DNA of 12,667 bases from JBIKLM01 sp044375105 (lineage in GTDB: Bacteria; Planctomycetota; UBA1135; GCA-002686595). A program made the translations under genes and the position numbers. The stretch lies in contig JBILNK010000128.1 in NCBI GenBank assembly GCA_044375105.1, positions 1 to 12,667 of the forward strand, written 5' to 3'. Of the stretch, positions 1 to 6,340 are shown in pieces (position 1 is the first letter of the stretch; every line of letters starts with the position of its first letter). The notes beneath the pieces were generated by a model. The model saw only the letters and a list, made by a program, of their open reading frames with translations, had not been told where the DNA came from and searched no databases.

Positions 1-2973
1 GAACTGCCTGCGCGTGCGCTGAGCCTGGCCGGCTTCGAGCGCTGGCGCACGGCGGTGCTGGAGGCGCTGGAGCCCCTGCACCGCGAGCTCGGCGCCCCTG
101 GGATCAAGTGGTCGCGCTCGAAGCGCGGGCCCAAGATCCAGGGCGGGCTGGCCTTTCTGCGCGCGCAGCTGGCCGAGCCCGCGGTGGATGAGGGTCAGGC
201 GTCGGAGCGTCTCGAGCGCCTGCGCACCGAGCCCCGGCTGAGCGAACTCGAGCAGCCGCTGCGCACAGCCTGGGCCAAGGGCGACTTCAACGGGGAGGAG
301 CGGAAGCAGCTGTCCGACCTCGCGGGGATCGAGGAGGCCGCCGGCCGATTGGCGCGCGAACTCGCGGCTCTGCGCGGCTTCGACCAGGCGACCGCTGCGG
401 CCGCCTTGGCCGTGCTCGCCCCGCTGCTGGCGGCGGCGCGCAGGCGCCTCAAGCGCCGGGGCGTGCTCGGCTTCGACGATCTGCTGCGCCGCGCCAGCCG
501 CCTGCTCGCCGAGCGCCCCGAGGTGCTGCGGCGCCAGCGCGAGCGCCTCGACCAGCTGCTGGTGGACGAGTTCCAGGACACCGACCAGCGCCAATGCGAC
601 CTGGTGGCGGCCCTGGCCCTCGAGGGGCCCCCGGCCTCCCGACCGGGCCTGTTCGTGGTCGGCGACCCCAAGCAATCGATCTACGCCTGGCGCCAGGCGG
701 ACCTGGCCGCTTACGAGGACTTCCTCGAGCGCCTGGTGGACCAAGGTGGCGAGCGCAGGCACCTGTCGGTCAACCACCGCTCGAGCGCCGAGATCTTGGC
801 GGAGGTCGAGCGCGTGCTCGAGCCCGCCATGGTCGCGAAGCCCGGCCGGCAGCCGCCCTTCGTGGCCCTGGTGACCCCCGAGCTGGGCGCCAAGGACGAG
901 ACCCGCCCGCCGGCCGGGCGCCCGGCGGTCTCCTATTGGGCGCCGCCGGAAAACGCATCGCAAGGGCGCATCACCAACGCCCAGCGCGTGCTCGCCGAAG
1001 CCGAGGCCTTCGCCCGCGAGGCCCGCAGCCTGCACGACCAGGCGGGCGTGCCCTACGGGCAGATGGCCCTGCTGCTGCGCGCGACCGGCGATCAGGAGCG
1101 CTACCTGGAGGCCCTGCGGCGCGCGGGCGTGCCGTATCTGGTGGCGCGGGACAAGAGCTACTACCGCCGCCGCGAGGTCATCGACGCGGCCGCCTGGGTG
1201 CGGCTGGTGCTCGATCCGACCGACAGCCTGGCGCTGGTCACCTGGCTGCGCTCACCGGCCGTGGGCGTGCCGGACGGGGCCCTCGAGCCGCTCTGGCGCA
1301 GCGAGCTGCTCGGGCGGATCCAGCGGCTCGGCGCGGCGCCGGACCGCGAGGAACGCCAGCGGATCGCGGCCCTGGTGGAAGGGATCGCGAGGGGCCTGCC
1401 CCCGCTGCCGGGCCTCGAGCGCATCGCCGCCTGGCCGGCCAGCCTGTGCGGTGCGCTGGAGGCCCTGGGCGAGCTGCGCGGCGCCTACGGGCAGCTCTCG
1501 GCGGAGCGCTTCGTCGAGCGGATGCGTCGGCGCAGCCTGCAGGAATTCGGCGAATCGACGCGTTTCTTGGGGCATTTCGCGCGCGCCAACCTGGAGCGCT
1601 TCCAGCGCCAGCTCGAGCGCCGGCTGCTGGACGGTCGCGGCGACATCGAGGCCCTGCTCGGCAGCCTGCGCGACCAGGTGGCCCTGGCCAAGGAAGCCGA
1701 GGAGGCGCGCCCGCGCGGGCAGGACCAGGACGCCCTGGCGGTGCTGACGATCCACAAGGCCAAGGGCCTCGATTTCCAGGTGGTCTTCATCGGGCAGACC
1801 TACAAGGACCTCTCGCGGGGCCGACGCGGCGCGCCCAGCGCCGAGTTCGAGCGCGGGGCGACGGAGCCGCAATGGCGTCTGTTCGGTGCGAGCTCCCTGG
1901 GCCTTCTCGCCGCGCTCGAAAAACGTGAGCAGCGCGAGCGCGCCGAGTGGGTGCGGCTGCTGTACGTGGCCATGACGCGCGCCAAGGCGCGCCTGGTGAT
2001 CGGGGTCGGCGCGGCGCGGGAGGCGACGGGCACCGAGGCCGCGCCGCAGCCCGAGGCCGCGCCGCGTCCGCCGGGCGAGCCCTCCGAGGGCAAGAGCTTC
2101 GAGGCCTTCCTGGCCCTCGCGGGGCTGCCGCCGGATTCCGGAGCTGCGCGGAGCGTGGAATGGGAGCGGGCCCCGTCCCTGCCCGCCGAGGGCAGCGATG
2201 CCGCGCCGCCGCGCCCCGCCGCCGCCAGCTTCGAGCCGCCCCCCGGGCTGCCCGCGGAGCGCGATCCGGCGGCGGCGCTGCGGCGTCAAGAGCGGCCCCT
2301 GTCGGCGGGCGCCGCGGGCGCGGCCGAGCGGTCGGGGCGCGCCGGGGCCCAGGGCGAGCCGGACGGAGGGGAGCGCGGCGCGGACGAGCCGACGGGCGGC
2401 GGACCGGCGCGCCCGGAGACCGATCCGGAGGCGGCCTTGGCCGTGGGCGCTCGGCTGCACGGGCTGCTCGAGGGGCATCGCCCCGGCGATCGCCGCAGCG
2501 GGCGTTTCGCGGCGCGCGCGAAGGATCTGCTCGGCGAACTGGCGCGCGAGCTGCCGGATGCGGCCCGAAAGTCGGCTTTGGCGCGCGCAGAGGAGCTGCT
2601 CTCGGCCCTCGAGCGGGGGCCGTTGCTCGAGCGCCTCGAGGGCCTCGAAGCTGCCATCGTGGCCCGCGAGCTGCCCCTGCTGGCCCCGCCCGACGCGCCG
2701 GACTCGGGCCCGATCGGTCCCTACACCGGCACCCTCGATCTGCTCTATCGGGAGGGCGAGCGCTGGGTCGTGGCCGACTTCAAGACCGATCGCACGGGCG
2801 CCGCCAACCCCTCGGCCCACGGGCGCTACCGGGCCCAGCTCGGCCGCTATCGGGCCGCCCTGGAGCAAGCCCTGGATCTGCCGGCGGGTCAGGTCCTGCT
2901 GGAGCTCTGGTGGCTCGAGAGCGGCCGCATCGAACGCCTCGACGATCCCCCGAGCGCGGGCCCCTCCCCGTGA
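1..2973 (+). CDS. addA: AddA/RecB-like ATP-dependent helicase-nuclease, 5'-truncated by the window edge
   Basis: This is a UvrD/Rep-family (SF1A) helicase fused to a RecB-family nuclease, the architecture of AddA, which resects double-strand breaks for recombination together with AddB. The frame is open from base 1, so the true start and the Walker A motif lie upstream; the GTG at 55 is only an internal codon. Visible helicase motifs are Walker B DEFQDTD (562-585), GDPKQSIYAWRQ (661-696), HKAKGLDF (about 1753-1776) and LLYVAMTRAK (about 1957-1986). A Pro/Ala/Glu/Gly-rich linker of about 135 residues follows (about 2014-2430), then an LH.LLEG segment typical of the pre-nuclease region. The PD-(D/E)XK nuclease shows GTLDLL, VVADFKTD and a downstream RAQLGRY (about 2728-2850). 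An AddB partner is not in the window. Its last codons overlap the next gene by 4 bases. RecB itself is the alternative name, but the single-chain motifs with the C-terminal nuclease suit AddA equally well. Confidence 0.88.
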   Translation, partial: ELPARALSLAGFERWRTAVLEALEPLHRELGAPGIKWSRSKRGPKIQGGLAFLRAQLAEPAVDEGQASERLERLRTEPRLSELEQPLRTAWAKGDFNGEERKQLSDLAGIEEAAGRLARELAALRGFDQATAAAALAVLAPLLAAARRRLKRRGVLGFDDLLRRASRLLAERPEVLRRQRERLDQLLVDEFQDTDQRQCDLVAALALEGPPASRPGLFVVGDPKQSIYAWRQADLAAYEDFLERLVDQGGERRHLSVNHRSSAEILAEVERVLEPAMVAKPGRQPPFVALVTPELGAKDETRPPAGRPAVSYWAPPENASQGRITNAQRVLAEAEAFAREARSLHDQAGVPYGQMALLLRATGDQERYLEALRRAGVPYLVARDKSYYRRREVIDAAAWVRLVLDPTDSLALVTWLRSPAVGVPDGALEPLWRSELLGRIQRLGAAPDREERQRIAALVEGIARGLPPLPGLERIAAWPASLCGALEALGELRGAYGQLSAERFVERMRRRSLQEFGESTRFLGHFARANLERFQRQLERRLLDGRGDIEALLGSLRDQVALAKEAEEARPRGQDQDALAVLTIHKAKGLDFQVVFIGQTYKDLSRGRRGAPSAEFERGATEPQWRLFGASSLGLLAALEKREQRERAEWVRLLYVAMTRAKARLVIGVGAAREATGTEAAPQPEAAPRPPGEPSEGKSFEAFLALAGLPPDSGAARSVEWERAPSLPAEGSDAAPPRPAAASFEPPPGLPAERDPAAALRRQERPLSAGAAGAAERSGRAGAQGEPDGGERGADEPTGGGPARPETDPEAALAVGARLHGLLEGHRPGDRRSGRFAARAKDLLGELARELPDAARKSALARAEELLSALERGPLLERLEGLEAAIVARELPLLAPPDAPDSGPIGPYTGTLDLLYREGERWVVADFKTDRTGAANPSAHGRYRAQLGRYRAALEQALDLPAGQVLLELWWLESGRIERLDDPPSAGPSP

Positions 2974-4352
2974 AGGCCGCCGCGCGATCCACCGCGGCCG
3001 CGCTGCTCCTGGGCCTCGGCTCGGCGGGCTGCGCCCGGGACCTGCGCCCCGACGTGCTGCTCGTGACCGTCGACACGCTGCGCGCCGACGCCCTGGGCTG
3101 CCTCGGCTATCCGCGCGATGCGACGCCCAACCTGGATCGGCTGGCCCGCGGCGGCGTGCTCTACACGCGCCACTACAGCAGCTCCAGCCAGACCGGACCG
3201 GCGCACGCCAGCCTGTTCAGCGGGCGCCTGCCCAGCGAGCACGGCGTGGTCAAGAACGGCGCCTTGGTGCCCCACGGCGGCCCCTGGCTGCCGGAGGAGT
3301 TCCAGGCCGCGGGCTGGGCCACGGCGGGCGTGATCGGCGCCGTGGTGCTCGACCGGCGTTTCGGCTTCGAGCGCGGCTTCGCCTGGTTCGAGGACCGCAT
3401 CGACGGCGCAGGCCCCGCCGGCCGGGGCGGCGCCTTGGAGCGGCCGGCGGAGCGCGTGGTCAGCCTGGCCTCGGACTGGCTGGCCCAGGCCGGCCCGGAA
3501 CCGGCCTTCCTGTGGGTGCACGTTTTCGATCCCCACGAGCCCTACGCGCCGCCCGGGCCGCCGCCGCTCTCCCCGGCGGGCGCGGGGGCGTTCTTCCGCT
3601 CGCGAGCCGAAGACAATCCCTGCTTCGACGCGGCCGAGCAGGCCCACTGGCGGCGGGGCTACGAGGCCGAGGTCAGCTACACCGACCGGGAGCTCGGCCG
3701 GCTGATCGCAGCCTTCGAACGCCGCCCGGGGGAGCTGGTGCTGGCCCTGACCTCCGACCATGGGGAGGGCCTGGGCGAGCACGGCTACCAAGGGCACCAC
3801 TTCTACCTCTACGAGGAGCAGGTGCACGTGCCGCTGATCCTGTGGGGCCGCGGCCAGCCCGCAGCGCGCCTGCCGGCGGGGACCCGCGTCGGGGCGGTCA
3901 CCAGCGCCCTCGAGCTGGCCGAGGCGCTGCGATCCCTGGCCGGCATGCCGCTCGCCGGGGACCCGAGCCGGCTGCTCGAGCGCGCCCTCGCGCCGGGCCC
4001 CGACCCGGCCTCGCGGGCCTTCCTAGAGCGGGCGCACCTGTCCGAGTTCGATCTCGAGCGCTCGCCGGCCATCCAACGCCTGCTCGAGTTCCACGGCCCG
4101 GGCCTCGGCGCCCCGCGGGGCCGGCTGTGGGGCCTGGTGGGCCCGGACATCAAGTGGCTGACGGAAGCCGAGCGGGCCGGCGCCTTTTACGACCTGCGCA
4201 CGGACCCGCGCGAGCTGGCCCCGCGCCCTGACGATCCGCGCGCGCAGGGCCTATCCGGGGAACTGGAGGCGCGGCGCGCCACGCTGACGCCCCACGTCCT
4301 GCAGGCCGTGGATCCCGAAACGGAGCGAGCTCTGGAACTGCTCGGCTATTGA
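2970..4352 (+). CDS. Sulfatase/alkaline-phosphatase superfamily lipoprotein with Thr at the nucleophile position
   Basis: 460 residues if started at the GTG that overlaps the preceding stop (GTGA); no Shine-Dalgarno is seen, so translational coupling is likely. The N-terminus has a basic KAAAR, a hydrophobic ALLLGLG stretch and a lipobox-like SAGC (Cys21), which predicts export and lipidation. The sulfatase fold is recognisable: VTVDTLRAD (about 33-40, metal Asp35), the nucleophile region TGPAHASLFSG (75-85), FDPHEPY (186-192) and TSDHGEGLGEHG (261-272), with YEEQVHVPLILWG after it. The usual formylglycine motif C/S-x-P-x-R reads T75-x-P-x-H79 here, so formylglycine activation is not possible. 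Known Thr-nucleophile members of this superfamily act as phospho- or phosphoglycerol-transferases and phosphatases. The substrate is therefore unknown; it could be a phosphoester or phosphonate hydrolase rather than a sulfatase. No functional link to the helicase upstream is evident. Confidence 0.85.
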   Translation: MKAAARSTAAALLLGLGSAGCARDLRPDVLLVTVDTLRADALGCLGYPRDATPNLDRLARGGVLYTRHYSSSSQTGPAHASLFSGRLPSEHGVVKNGALVPHGGPWLPEEFQAAGWATAGVIGAVVLDRRFGFERGFAWFEDRIDGAGPAGRGGALERPAERVVSLASDWLAQAGPEPAFLWVHVFDPHEPYAPPGPPPLSPAGAGAFFRSRAEDNPCFDAAEQAHWRRGYEAEVSYTDRELGRLIAAFERRPGELVLALTSDHGEGLGEHGYQGHHFYLYEEQVHVPLILWGRGQPAARLPAGTRVGAVTSALELAEALRSLAGMPLAGDPSRLLERALAPGPDPASRAFLERAHLSEFDLERSPAIQRLLEFHGPGLGAPRGRLWGLVGPDIKWLTEAERAGAFYDLRTDPRELAPRPDDPRAQGLSGELEARRATLTPHVLQAVDPETERALELLGY

Positions 4353-4377
4353 CGTCGAGCGCGTGACGTCGAGCGCG
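4350..4377 (+). repeat. Perfect 14-bp tandem direct repeat (two copies)
   Basis: TGACGTCGAGCGCG occurs twice head to tail (4350-4363 and 4364-4377). The first copy supplies the stop codon of the sulfatase-like gene. Each unit contains the palindrome GACGTC. It lies in the 138-bp gap between the convergent sulfatase and trmB genes. It is probably a small replication-slippage duplication; a binding site is possible but unsupported. No convincing intrinsic terminator with a U-tract is visible in the rest of this gap. Confidence 0.9.
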
Positions 4378-4490
4378 AGCAGCGGTCCCCGGCGATCCAA
4401 CCGCCGTCCGACCCGCCCGTCCGACGCCGCTTCACCCCCATCCGGCGGCCACGGGGATCGGGAGCGGCGCGGCGATCGAATCTCAGCCGC

Positions 4491-5129
4491 TCACGCGGAC
4501 GGGGCTTTGCGGCGCGCGAATGGAAAGCTCGGCCGTCCGTCGCGCAAGCGGTACTTGCGCTCGAAATTGGTGCCCACGAACTCGCCCGGACCGGCGGAGA
4601 CCGGCGCCGTGTAGGGCACTTCGAGCAGCTCGCTGGCGGCCAGCACCGCGGCGATCTGCTCGGCGTACTCGGGGTGGTCGGTGACCACGCGCAGCTCGCC
4701 GCCGGGCTTGAGGATGCGCGCCAGCTCGGCCACGAAGGGCGCCTGGATCAAGCGCCGCTTGTGATGGCGCGCCTTGGGCCAGGGATCCGGAAAGTAGACG
4801 TGCACGGTGTCGAAGGTCTGTGCGGCGACGCGCTCGCTGACCAGCGCCTTGGCGTCGCCGCCGTAGAGGCGCGTGTTGGCGAGACCGGCGCGGCGCAGGC
4901 GATCGGCGGCGTAGGCCGCGATCTGGCGCACGTACTCGACGCCCAGGAAACGATCCAGGGGCCGCAGCGCCGCCTCTTGGCGCAGGAAGGTGCCCTTGCC
5001 CGAGCCGATCTCCAGCTCGAGGCGGCCCGGGTGCGGGCCGCCGAAGACGGCTTCGAAGGGGATCGGGGCGGGCCAGACGGCGGGGTCGAAACCCACCTCG
5101 CCGGCGTCCATGGACTGACGGAAACGCAT
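4491..5129 (-). CDS. trmB: tRNA (guanine-N7-)-methyltransferase
   Basis: 212 residues, the normal length for TrmB, which uses S-adenosylmethionine to form m7G46 in the variable loop of many tRNAs. The Rossmann SAM-binding motif is LEIGSGKGTFL (38-48), followed by FLGVEY (61-66) and GGDAK (90-94). The family signature VYFPDPWPKARHHKRR (111-126) is complete. LRVVTDHPEYAE (146-157) and the C-terminal TNFERKYR (187-194) are also present. The ATG at 5129 is chosen because a promoter-like -35/-10 pair ends 8 nt before it; the alternative Met7 has no Shine-Dalgarno either. It lies 69 bp downstream of the PAS gene on the same strand but appears to have its own promoter, and it converges on the sulfatase-like gene. 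Confidence 0.96.
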   Translation of the reverse strand: MRFRQSMDAGEVGFDPAVWPAPIPFEAVFGGPHPGRLELEIGSGKGTFLRQEAALRPLDRFLGVEYVRQIAAYAADRLRRAGLANTRLYGGDAKALVSERVAAQTFDTVHVYFPDPWPKARHHKRRLIQAPFVAELARILKPGGELRVVTDHPEYAEQIAAVLAASELLEVPYTAPVSAGPGEFVGTNFERKYRLRDGRPSFPFARRKAPSA

Positions 5130-5137
5130 CGCGCCGA

Positions 5138-5166
5138 AGCATACGCCCCGGCGCGGCAGCGGTCAC
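5138..5166 (-). promoter_or_regulatory. Predicted sigma70-type promoter of trmB, giving a nearly leaderless mRNA
   Basis: On the minus strand GTGACC (5166-5161, four of six matches to TTGACA) is separated by 17 nt from TATGCT (5143-5138, four of six matches to TATAAT). The hexamer ends 8 nt before the trmB ATG, so transcription would begin at or within a few bases of the start codon. This agrees with the absence of a Shine-Dalgarno sequence. Confidence 0.5.
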
Positions 5167-5192
5167 CGGCCTGCTCGTCTGGGCCAGGGCCG

Positions 5193-5207
5193 GCGGCCTC
5201 AGGCCGC
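5193..5207 (-). terminator. Stem-loop at the stop codon of the PAS gene, possible weak terminator
   Basis: GCGGCC-TGA-GGCCGC is a perfect 6-bp inverted repeat whose 3-nt loop is the stop codon of the PAS-domain gene. No T-run follows, so intrinsic termination is doubtful. It may simply reflect G+C richness, although further GGCC blocks continue downstream. Confidence 0.25.
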
Positions 5208-5903
5208 GCGGCGGCGGACCTGCGCGGCGTGGGATTGGGTCCGGGCCGCCGCCAGGGACAGGGCCTGCTGCTCGCCGGTGCGCATCGCCACCGCCAGCCC
5301 GCGCAGGATGTAGCCCTCCTCCTCCTCGGCGACCTCCACCAGGCAGCGCACGCGGCACGCGTTGCCGTCCTTGGTAGAGAGCCACAACTCGACCCACTCG
5401 CCGTTGCGGCGGCCCTGCAGCAGCTCCGCGAGGGCGTGGTGGCTCTCCGGCTCGAAGGCGTCGAAGAAGGCCTGCGGATTCTCGTAGGCCTCCTGGCGGC
5501 GTTTGCCGGTCAGGCGCTCGAAGACCGGGCCTAGATAGACGAATCGGCAATGGGTCAGGTCGAACAGGAAATAGAGCTCCCGCAGGCTCTTGGCCATGGC
5601 CTCGAAGCGTGCCTGGAGCTCGCGTCCGTGCACGGCGTAGACCTCGGCGCGTTGTTGGCTTTCGCGCAGAGACTGTTCGAGCCCCGGAAGCAGCTGGGTC
5701 AGCGCCTCGATGCGGCTGGTGCGGCGGGCCGACCAGCCGGCCGCCACCACGCCGAAGCTGCTGAAAGCCAGCGCCAGGGGCTCGACGCCCAAGAGGCTCG
5801 ACCCCAGGGCGCCGAAGGCAAAGGCGCAGGAGATCCGCGCCACCGCCGCCGCCGTACCCAAACGCCCCCGCAGGGCCCCCATCACCGATGCAGGCAAAGC
5901 CAT
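5199..5903 (-). CDS. Membrane-anchored single PAS-domain protein without an output domain
   Basis: 234 residues from the ATG at 5903. Order: two closely spaced hydrophobic segments (about 19-39 and 41-58), then SARRTSR, a basic end that suggests the inside face of the membrane. A charged, heptad-like helix (about 62-110) follows, then a PAS-like domain (about 108-208) with LFDLTHCRFVYLGPVFERLTG and a DAFEPESHH segment like the 'HPED' region. A short Ala/Arg-rich tail ends the protein. No histidine kinase, GGDEF, EAL, HTH or methyl-accepting region follows, so the signal must pass through a partner or the protein is a stand-alone ligand or redox sensor. The start is uncertain: no Shine-Dalgarno precedes 5903, and GTG at 5885 and ATG at 5882 are close alternatives. 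The open frame extends far upstream, but that part has no protein-like sequence. It is divergent from the photolyase pair, so a shared regulatory region is possible. The PAS assignment rests on pattern only. Confidence 0.72.
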   Translation of the reverse strand: MALPASVMGALRGRLGTAAAVARISCAFAFGALGSSLLGVEPLALAFSSFGVVAAGWSARRTSRIEALTQLLPGLEQSLRESQQRAEVYAVHGRELQARFEAMAKSLRELYFLFDLTHCRFVYLGPVFERLTGKRRQEAYENPQAFFDAFEPESHHALAELLQGRRNGEWVELWLSTKDGNACRVRCLVEVAEEEEGYILRGLAVAMRTGEQQALSLAAARTQSHAAQVRRRAA

Positions 5904-6024
5904 GACCAATCGCGCCGCTGCGGGCGCCTCCGTGGGGATCCCGATCGGCAGCCGGGGGACCGGACTGGAGCCGCGGCTTTGGAAATCTTTTGCCGGACGC
6001 TGGATTTCGAGGGCTTGCCCCGCT

Positions 6025-6060
6025 CTGCAGGCCGGGCCGCGAGCCCGAGAAGCCCTGCAG
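6025..6060. repeat. Nested inverted repeat in the divergent region
   Basis: CTGCAGG (6025-6031) pairs with CCTGCAG (6054-6060), and inside it GGGC (6034-6037) pairs with GCCC (6043-6046). Both arms contain the palindrome CTGCAG. It could be an operator or a folded leader for the leftward gene. There is no T-run, so a terminator role is unlikely. Confidence 0.4.
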
Positions 6061-6180
6061 CACGAACCTGGGCAGGCCGCGCAGGCGCCCGGAAGGAAGC
6101 GCGGGCGACCTGGCTGACGGGTGCTGGGGTCGGAGCGAGCCTTGCCCCGGGCGCTCGATCTGGCAGCCGAGTTGGCCAGC

Positions 6181-6263
6181 GGGCTCGGGGGGGGCCAAGA
6201 GGGGTCCCCGCCGGGGAAGGGAATCGGCCGTCGAGGGCTCTTGGGGGCCAAACCGGCGTGGGG
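6181..6263 (+). other. G-run cluster, possible G-quadruplex-forming sequence
   Basis: Seven G-tracts lie on the plus strand: 6181-6183, 6187-6194 (eight G), 6201-6204, 6213-6216, 6219-6221, 6243-6247 and 6260-6263. Four of them, with short loops (6, 8 and 2 nt), fit an intramolecular quadruplex pattern apart from one slightly long loop. The block GGGGTCCCC (6201-6209) could compete as a hairpin. It sits 40-125 bp upstream of the predicted photolyase promoter, on the non-template strand. Confidence 0.35.
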
Positions 6264-6305
6264 AAGTCCAGTCTGTTGATGCGCAGGGCGGCGTCCCACG
6301 AGACG

Positions 6306-6335
6306 CTGACACCTCCGCAAACTGCACCCTATCCC
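6306..6335 (+). promoter_or_regulatory. Predicted sigma70-type promoter of the photolyase pair
   Basis: CTGACA (6306-6311, five of six to TTGACA) is followed after 18 nt by TATCCC (6330-6335). The GTG proposed as start codon of the class II photolyase begins 5 nt after the -10 hexamer. The mRNA would therefore start at or next to the start codon. No Shine-Dalgarno precedes this or the later in-frame GTG codons. Confidence 0.5.
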
Positions 6336-6340
6336 CCGCC

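Larger units (their letters stand above)
5904..6340. other. 437-bp divergent intergenic region with G-runs and inverted repeats
   Basis: No gene is supported here: frames on both strands stay open only because of base composition and encode low-complexity Arg/Gly/Pro/Ser. It holds a nested inverted repeat (6025-6060), a cluster of G-runs (6181-6263), a relatively A/T-rich patch near 5975-6008 that could hold the promoter of the leftward PAS gene, and the predicted photolyase promoter at its right end (6306-6335). Confidence 0.7.

Noticed and set aside
594..1928. 444-residue open frame in another plus-strand frame within the helicase gene
   Set aside because: Arg/Ala/Gly/Pro-rich translation typical of a frame-shifted shadow; the main frame carries all helicase motifs without a break.
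1252..2868. 538-residue open frame antisense to the helicase-nuclease gene
   Set aside because: Low-complexity Arg/Gly/Ala/Leu composition and no recognisable motif; it is the mirror of GC3-biased codons in a clearly real gene.
4378..4490. Bidirectional terminator between the convergent sulfatase and trmB genes
   Set aside because: Only short, G+C-rich stems (about 5 bp) with large loops are possible and no T-run is seen.
6160..6180. Sigma54-like promoter (TGGCAG ... TTGGCC)
   Set aside because: The -12 element lacks the required GC at the right spacing, and no enhancer-binding-protein gene is nearby.
5990..6340. N-terminal extension of the class II photolyase by 117 residues
   Set aside because: No similarity to the family's N-terminus, and a -35/-10 pair lies inside it just before GTG 6341.
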